Positions 44,920 to 48,230 of a stretch of 48,230 nt of DNA are shown here, piece after piece; within the stretch, counting starts at the first letter, position 1; each line of letters begins with the position of its first letter. Source of the DNA: Candidatus Barnesiella excrementavium (GTDB taxonomy: Bacteria > Bacteroidota > Bacteroidia > Bacteroidales > Barnesiellaceae). The position numbers were made by a program, and so were the translations under genes. The stretch spans positions 1 through 48,230 of the forward strand of contig DXDM01000012.1 in NCBI GenBank assembly GCA_019115485.1, read 5' to 3'. The notes under the pieces were generated by a model. It had not been told where the DNA came from. It made no database searches and saw only the letters and a program-made list of their open reading frames with translations.

Positions 44920-46143
44920 ATGAAAAAGAGCGGATTAAAGGTTTCGTTCTACCTTAAAAAGAGCGAGATATCGGAAGACGGCCTGTGCCCGGTGATGGGG
45001 CGCATAAATGTCGGCAGATACTCCGAGGCGGCTTTCAGCGCGAAGCTCTCGGCATCGCCGAAGGCATGGATGCTCGGCCGTGCCACGGGCAAGAGCGCCG
45101 CGTCGAGGGAAATCAACCGCCAGCTTGACGAAATCAGGGCAAGCGCACTTTCCGTCTATCAGGAACTGTCGGCTGTCCGCATGGGCGTGACTGCCGATGA
45201 TGTGAAGTGCCAGATACAGGGCATGGCTTTCGGACAGGAGACACTGATGGGATATTTCAGCACGTTCATAGAGAATTTCTCAAAGCGTGTCGGCGTGAAC
45301 CGGGTCCATGCCACTTTGAAATCCTACCATTACACATACAAATGCCTGGCAACATTTCTGGAAACGGAATATAAGTTGTCCGACATTCCGTTTACGGCTA
45401 TCGACCGTTCCTTCATAGACAAGTATGACATCTACCTGCGTACACAGCGCCGACTCGCTATATCCTCCGTGAAATTCCATACCACACGGTTGAAGATGAT
45501 AGTGTCGGAGGCTATCACCGACGGCATAATAACCGCAGATCCTTTTGCCGGATACGAGGCGGAGAAGCCACAGCGTGAGCAGAAGTTCCTTACTTCGGAG
45601 GAACTCCACCGGATTATGACGACACCGCTTCATGACAGCCGTCTGTACCATGTCCGCGACCTCTTCCTGTTCTCCTGCTATACAGGCATTCCATACGGCG
45701 ATATGTGTCTTCTGACTGAGGATAATCTTGAAACTGCCGAGGACGGTACGGTTTGGATAAAATCCTCGCGCAAAAAGACGAAGATGGAATATGAGATACC
45801 GTTGCTTGAGTTGCCGTTGAGGATTATCAAGAAATACCGTGGAATGGCACCTGAAGGGAAACTTCTGCCGATGTACAGCAACTCCACCCTGAACACATAT
45901 TTGAAAAGGATTGCCAAGATATGCGGCATAGAGCGCAGACTGGTCTATCACTGCGGGCGTCATACCTACGCCACCGAAATCACGCTGGCGCACGGTGTGC
46001 CGCTTGAGACCGTCAGCCGTATGCTGGGACATAACCGGATTACCACGACGCAGATCTACGCGAAAGTGACCGATGACAAAATCGGCACAGACACACAGAA
46101 CCTTGACAGCCGGATAGCGTCACGCTTCACTGTCGCCATTTAA
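44920..46143 (+). CDS. Tyrosine recombinase/integrase of a Bacteroidota mobile element (IntDOT-like)
   Basis: A 407-residue site-specific recombinase expected to integrate and excise the element. The start at ATG 44920 (MKKSGLKVSFYLKK) follows the promoter; upstream codons are before it. An N-terminal arm-type binding domain (about 1-100) precedes a SAM-like core-binding domain (about 108-205) and the catalytic domain. Catalytic residues seen are H344-x2-R347 (HCGRH), H371 (LGHNR) and the nucleophile Y380 (TTTQIYAKV), with a candidate Lys in SSRKKTKMEY. The usual first Arg in TGLR is replaced by P258 (TGIPYGDM), as loss of this Arg is known for the IntDOT group. It is directly followed by a second, broken recombinase gene, a tandem order typical of Bacteroides elements. 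Confidence 0.92.
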   Translation: MKKSGLKVSFYLKKSEISEDGLCPVMGRINVGRYSEAAFSAKLSASPKAWMLGRATGKSAASREINRQLDEIRASALSVYQELSAVRMGVTADDVKCQIQGMAFGQETLMGYFSTFIENFSKRVGVNRVHATLKSYHYTYKCLATFLETEYKLSDIPFTAIDRSFIDKYDIYLRTQRRLAISSVKFHTTRLKMIVSEAITDGIITADPFAGYEAEKPQREQKFLTSEELHRIMTTPLHDSRLYHVRDLFLFSCYTGIPYGDMCLLTEDNLETAEDGTVWIKSSRKKTKMEYEIPLLELPLRIIKKYRGMAPEGKLLPMYSNSTLNTYLKRIAKICGIERRLVYHCGRHTYATEITLAHGVPLETVSRMLGHNRITTTQIYAKVTDDKIGTDTQNLDSRIASRFTVAI

Positions 46144-46164
46144 TAAACTAAAACTCACATAGTC

Positions 46165-46986
46165 ATGAAAAAGGATAAAGACAACAATACACCCAAACGG
46201 CGCAGCACATTCGCCATACTCTTCTACATCAACCGGACAAAAGTCCGCAAGGACGGGACATGCCAGCTTTTGTGCAAGGTCAGCATAGACGCCGAATGGG
46301 AGCAGATAGGCACGAAAGTGTCTGTGAATCCTGATATCTGGAACCCCGAAAAAGGGCGTGCCGACGGACGCAGTGCCAATGCCGTGACCGTGAACCGCGC
46401 CATAGACTCGCTGACAGTCGAGATAAACGAGCATTATGAGGATATAAGGCGCAGTCTTGGCTTCGTCACCGCCGAGCTTGTGAAGAACGCCATGAAAGGC
46501 ATCGGTCGCAAGCCATCAACCCTTCTGGCCCTTTTCCGCGAGCATAACGAGGAGTTCCACAAGCGTGTGGGAGTAGACCGCACTAAGGAATCATATGAGA
46601 GCTATCTCAACTCCTACCGGCATCTGTCGGCATTTGTAACCGGGAAACGGAATATGGAGGATGTTCCGCTCCGCGCTCTTGACAGGGCTTTCTATGACGA
46701 CTTCGAGGTGTTTCTCGGCGCAGACCGTGGGCTAAAACCCAAATCTGTCCATGAGCACCTTTACCGTCTGAAGAAGATGACGATGCGAGCCGTCAGTCAG
46801 GGTACACTCCGCCGTGACCCTTATGCGAGACTCCATCCCCCGTTGCCACGGCGCAAGAGCCGCCACATGAGGCTTGACGACTTGAAACTGCTTATGGAAA
46901 AGCAGATTGACGCCCCCAATCTCCAAAGAGTGCGCGACTGGTTTATCTTCTCGAACTTCACAAATGTTGCACTAAATAAAATATAA
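46165..46986 (+). pseudogene. Second tyrosine recombinase, truncated before its catalytic domain
   Basis: The 273-codon frame starts like an intact integrase (RRSTFAILFYINRTKVRKDG) with the arm-binding domain (about 10-110) and core-binding domain (about 115-210, FREHNEEFHKRVGVDRTKESYESYLNSYRHL, in part). It reaches the start of the catalytic domain at VRDWFIFSNFT. There the reading frame runs into unrelated AT-rich sequence (NVALNKI stop). About 130-150 residues with all catalytic Arg, His and Tyr residues are missing, so it cannot recombine DNA, though the DNA-binding part could still be made. It is 21 bases downstream of the intact integrase. The break at about 46966 marks a recombination or insertion junction. 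Confidence 0.88.
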
Positions 46987-47216
46987 CTGTAAATCAGAAA
47001 GTTATCATCAAATAAAAAGAGAATAGGTAATGGTTTAGAAACCATCGAAGTTCGTCATTCTGCTCATTTCCAATAAGTCAATCAACTGTAATGCAAAGAT
47101 AGTACTTTTTTGTTTAATGGAGAATAGTTAAGGCCTTAAAGTAGTGTTAGCGTGTAAAAATCACGAAAATCGCCACAAAGTTCATAAAAAAGTGCTGTTT
47201 TTTCCCATCAATATAG
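46966..47216. other. AT-rich junction region after the truncated recombinase
   Basis: Base composition changes abruptly to AT-rich. A leftward TATCTTTGCA motif (47094-47101 on the minus strand) faces the truncated recombinase and is followed by a ten-codon frame (ATG then TNFDGF, stop) near 47065-47035. A small palindrome GGTTTAGAAACC is at about 47029. This may be the end of an insertion sequence or other inserted cargo, but no transposase or clear terminal inverted repeat could be seen. Confidence 0.45.
47094..47101 (-). promoter_or_regulatory. Leftward -7 promoter motif (TATCTTTG) in the junction region
   Basis: Full TAnnTTTGCA match on the minus strand. A transcript from it would run antisense into the truncated recombinase. 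Confidence 0.4.
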
Positions 47217-47224
47217 TATCTTTG
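47217..47224 (+). promoter_or_regulatory. -7 promoter element (TATCTTTG) for the AAA ATPase gene
   Basis: Exact TAnnTTTG on the plus strand, 20 bases before ATG 47245, with a T-rich stretch (GTTTTTT) about 15-20 bases upstream as a possible -33 region. Confidence 0.65.
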
Positions 47225-47244
47225 TAATCATAAAAAAGAAAAAT

Positions 47245-48230
47245 ATGATTGAGTTATTTACAATAAAGAATTATAGATGCTATCGTGAAGAAACAGAATT
47301 ATCATTTATTGCATCAAAAAAAGAAGGAGGGAAAAATTCGGATTTGCCTCCTGTATGGTTTAAAGAAATAAACGGGAAGCGTATTTTGCGTATGCTTTTG
47401 TGTGTTGGTTTAAATGGAACTGGCAAATCTAAAATGTTTTCAGCCCTAAATTATTTGCGCATGTTAGCTATCGCAAAACCTCAGAAACCGACAGAGAAGC
47501 CAGAATATCGTCCATTCCTGTTAGACGAACATTCGTCAAATGAGCCAACCGAACTATCTTTAGTTTACTACATTAAGGATACATGTTATCATTATTATAT
47601 TAAGGTGTCAAATGAGCGTATAGAAGAAGAAGAATTGAATCTAAAAAAAAATCGTTTAGTTCGCATATATCAACGCAAACATAATGTTAAGACAGATACT
47701 GTTTCCATTAGTTTTGGAAATGCTTGTGATTTGTCCAAATCGGACCAACACGATTTAGAAGTAAATACCTTATCTAATTCCAGTGTACTGTCTGTATTTG
47801 GTTCCTTAAATATAGATAGTCAAGTGCTAAGCGATAATTATAATTTTTTTGAAAATCATATTAGTCTGATTCGAAGGTCTGATAAAAGTCTTGCTGACAA
47901 ACTGCAAACAGGAGATGCTGAGAAAGATGCTATAATGAAGCGTTTACTTTTACGCTTATTAAAAGATGTTGGCACTAATATTTGTGATTACATTGTAGAA
48001 GATGCGAGCTTAAACATATCTGAACTTATAGAAAATGGGGCTCCAGATATTATTGTAAAAGCAATGTTAGAGCAATATCCTTCAGGTACTATTACTCATA
48101 AGAACTTGCGTTTTGTCCATTCGACAGTTGAAGGTGAAAGAGCGTTGGATTCAGGATTAGAGTCATTAGGAACTATAAATATAATACGTATTCTTATAGT
48201 ATTATATGATGTCATACTAGGAAAGAAATG
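47245..48230 (+). CDS. AAA ATPase (AAA_15/AAA_21, ABC/SMC-like), partial, probable defence gene
   Basis: The frame is open from ATG 47245 to the window edge (328 codons, 3' end missing). The N-terminus MIELFTIKNYRCYREETELSF is the typical start of SMC-like AAA_15/AAA_21 ATPases, followed by Walker A GLNGTGKS (residues 55-62, K61) and a helix KMFSALNYLRML. Near the end of the visible part, DSGLESLGTINIIRIL resembles the signature just before the Walker B half, which would lie outside. The middle is an insertion region (about 80-280). Codon use is strongly AT-rich compared with the chromosome, indicating transfer. Such ATPases occur in OLD-, RloA/AbiL- and PARIS-type systems with a separate effector, which should be the next gene. 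Confidence 0.82.
   Translation, partial: MIELFTIKNYRCYREETELSFIASKKEGGKNSDLPPVWFKEINGKRILRMLLCVGLNGTGKSKMFSALNYLRMLAIAKPQKPTEKPEYRPFLLDEHSSNEPTELSLVYYIKDTCYHYYIKVSNERIEEEELNLKKNRLVRIYQRKHNVKTDTVSISFGNACDLSKSDQHDLEVNTLSNSSVLSVFGSLNIDSQVLSDNYNFFENHISLIRRSDKSLADKLQTGDAEKDAIMKRLLLRLLKDVGTNICDYIVEDASLNISELIENGAPDIIVKAMLEQYPSGTITHKNLRFVHSTVEGERALDSGLESLGTINIIRILIVLYDVILGKK

Noticed and set aside
46821..47045. 74-codon minus-strand frame across the recombinase break
   Set aside because: More than half is antisense to the truncated recombinase, and the remainder crosses the junction with no domain.

Overview
The window is one stretch of a Bacteroidales-type chromosome (Bacteroidota) with a mobile element entering at its right end. 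The evidence for the phylum is the repeated -7 promoter motif TAnnTTTG, often TATCTTTGCA, in front of many genes, together with Bacteroidota-specific genes: a GldB-like lipoprotein, a long NusB, a DUF5606 protein, a GH97 alpha-glucosidase, ComEC without a metallo-beta-lactamase tail, and an adenosylcobalamin-dependent NrdJ. The backbone looks moderately GC-rich; a Barnesiella-like genus would fit, but that is a guess.

Layout. 1-1944 (-) is the N-terminal three quarters of class II ribonucleotide reductase. 2394-3143 (+) is a nitroreductase, and 3227-4627 (-) is dnaA between AT-rich intergenic tracts. 4975-7060 (-) is an amidase plus MCE-protein pair. 7341-12196 (+) holds gldB-like, aroE, a LysR regulator and comEC. 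12353-17272 (-) is a housekeeping block: DUF5606, coaE, YbbR, yajC, nusB, rpoZ, bamD. 17645-25396 (+) is a long co-directional run: PspC, uvrB, YgiQ-type radical SAM, an S9 peptidase lipoprotein and the FetA/FetB exporter. 25393-27799 (-) has a PHP phosphatase and a WG-repeat lipoprotein.

27969-41660 (-) is an envelope-export region with two complete RND tripartite pumps. Pump 1 is tetR, tolC, acrA, acrB, with a small PII-like gene behind it. Pump 2 is acrA, acrB, tolC followed after 21 bases by an LpxA-like acyltransferase and a strong terminator. The LpxA-like protein keeps the family core but lacks several canonical active-site residues. 42293-44452 (-) is a SusB-like GH97 glucosidase whose 3' end carries a 106-base rod-shaped inverted repeat ending in a T-run.

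44525 to the end is accessory DNA. A complete IntDOT-like tyrosine recombinase is followed by a second recombinase that loses its catalytic domain at about 46966, exactly where the sequence becomes AT-rich. After that comes a promoter and the first 328 codons of an AAA ATPase of the SMC/ABC-like type often found in phage-defence systems; its partner genes lie beyond the window. Sites of greatest interest are this cargo gene, the pump-linked LpxA-like gene, the PII-like pump gene, the rod RNA, and two inverted repeats sitting on promoters (tetR and YbbR).
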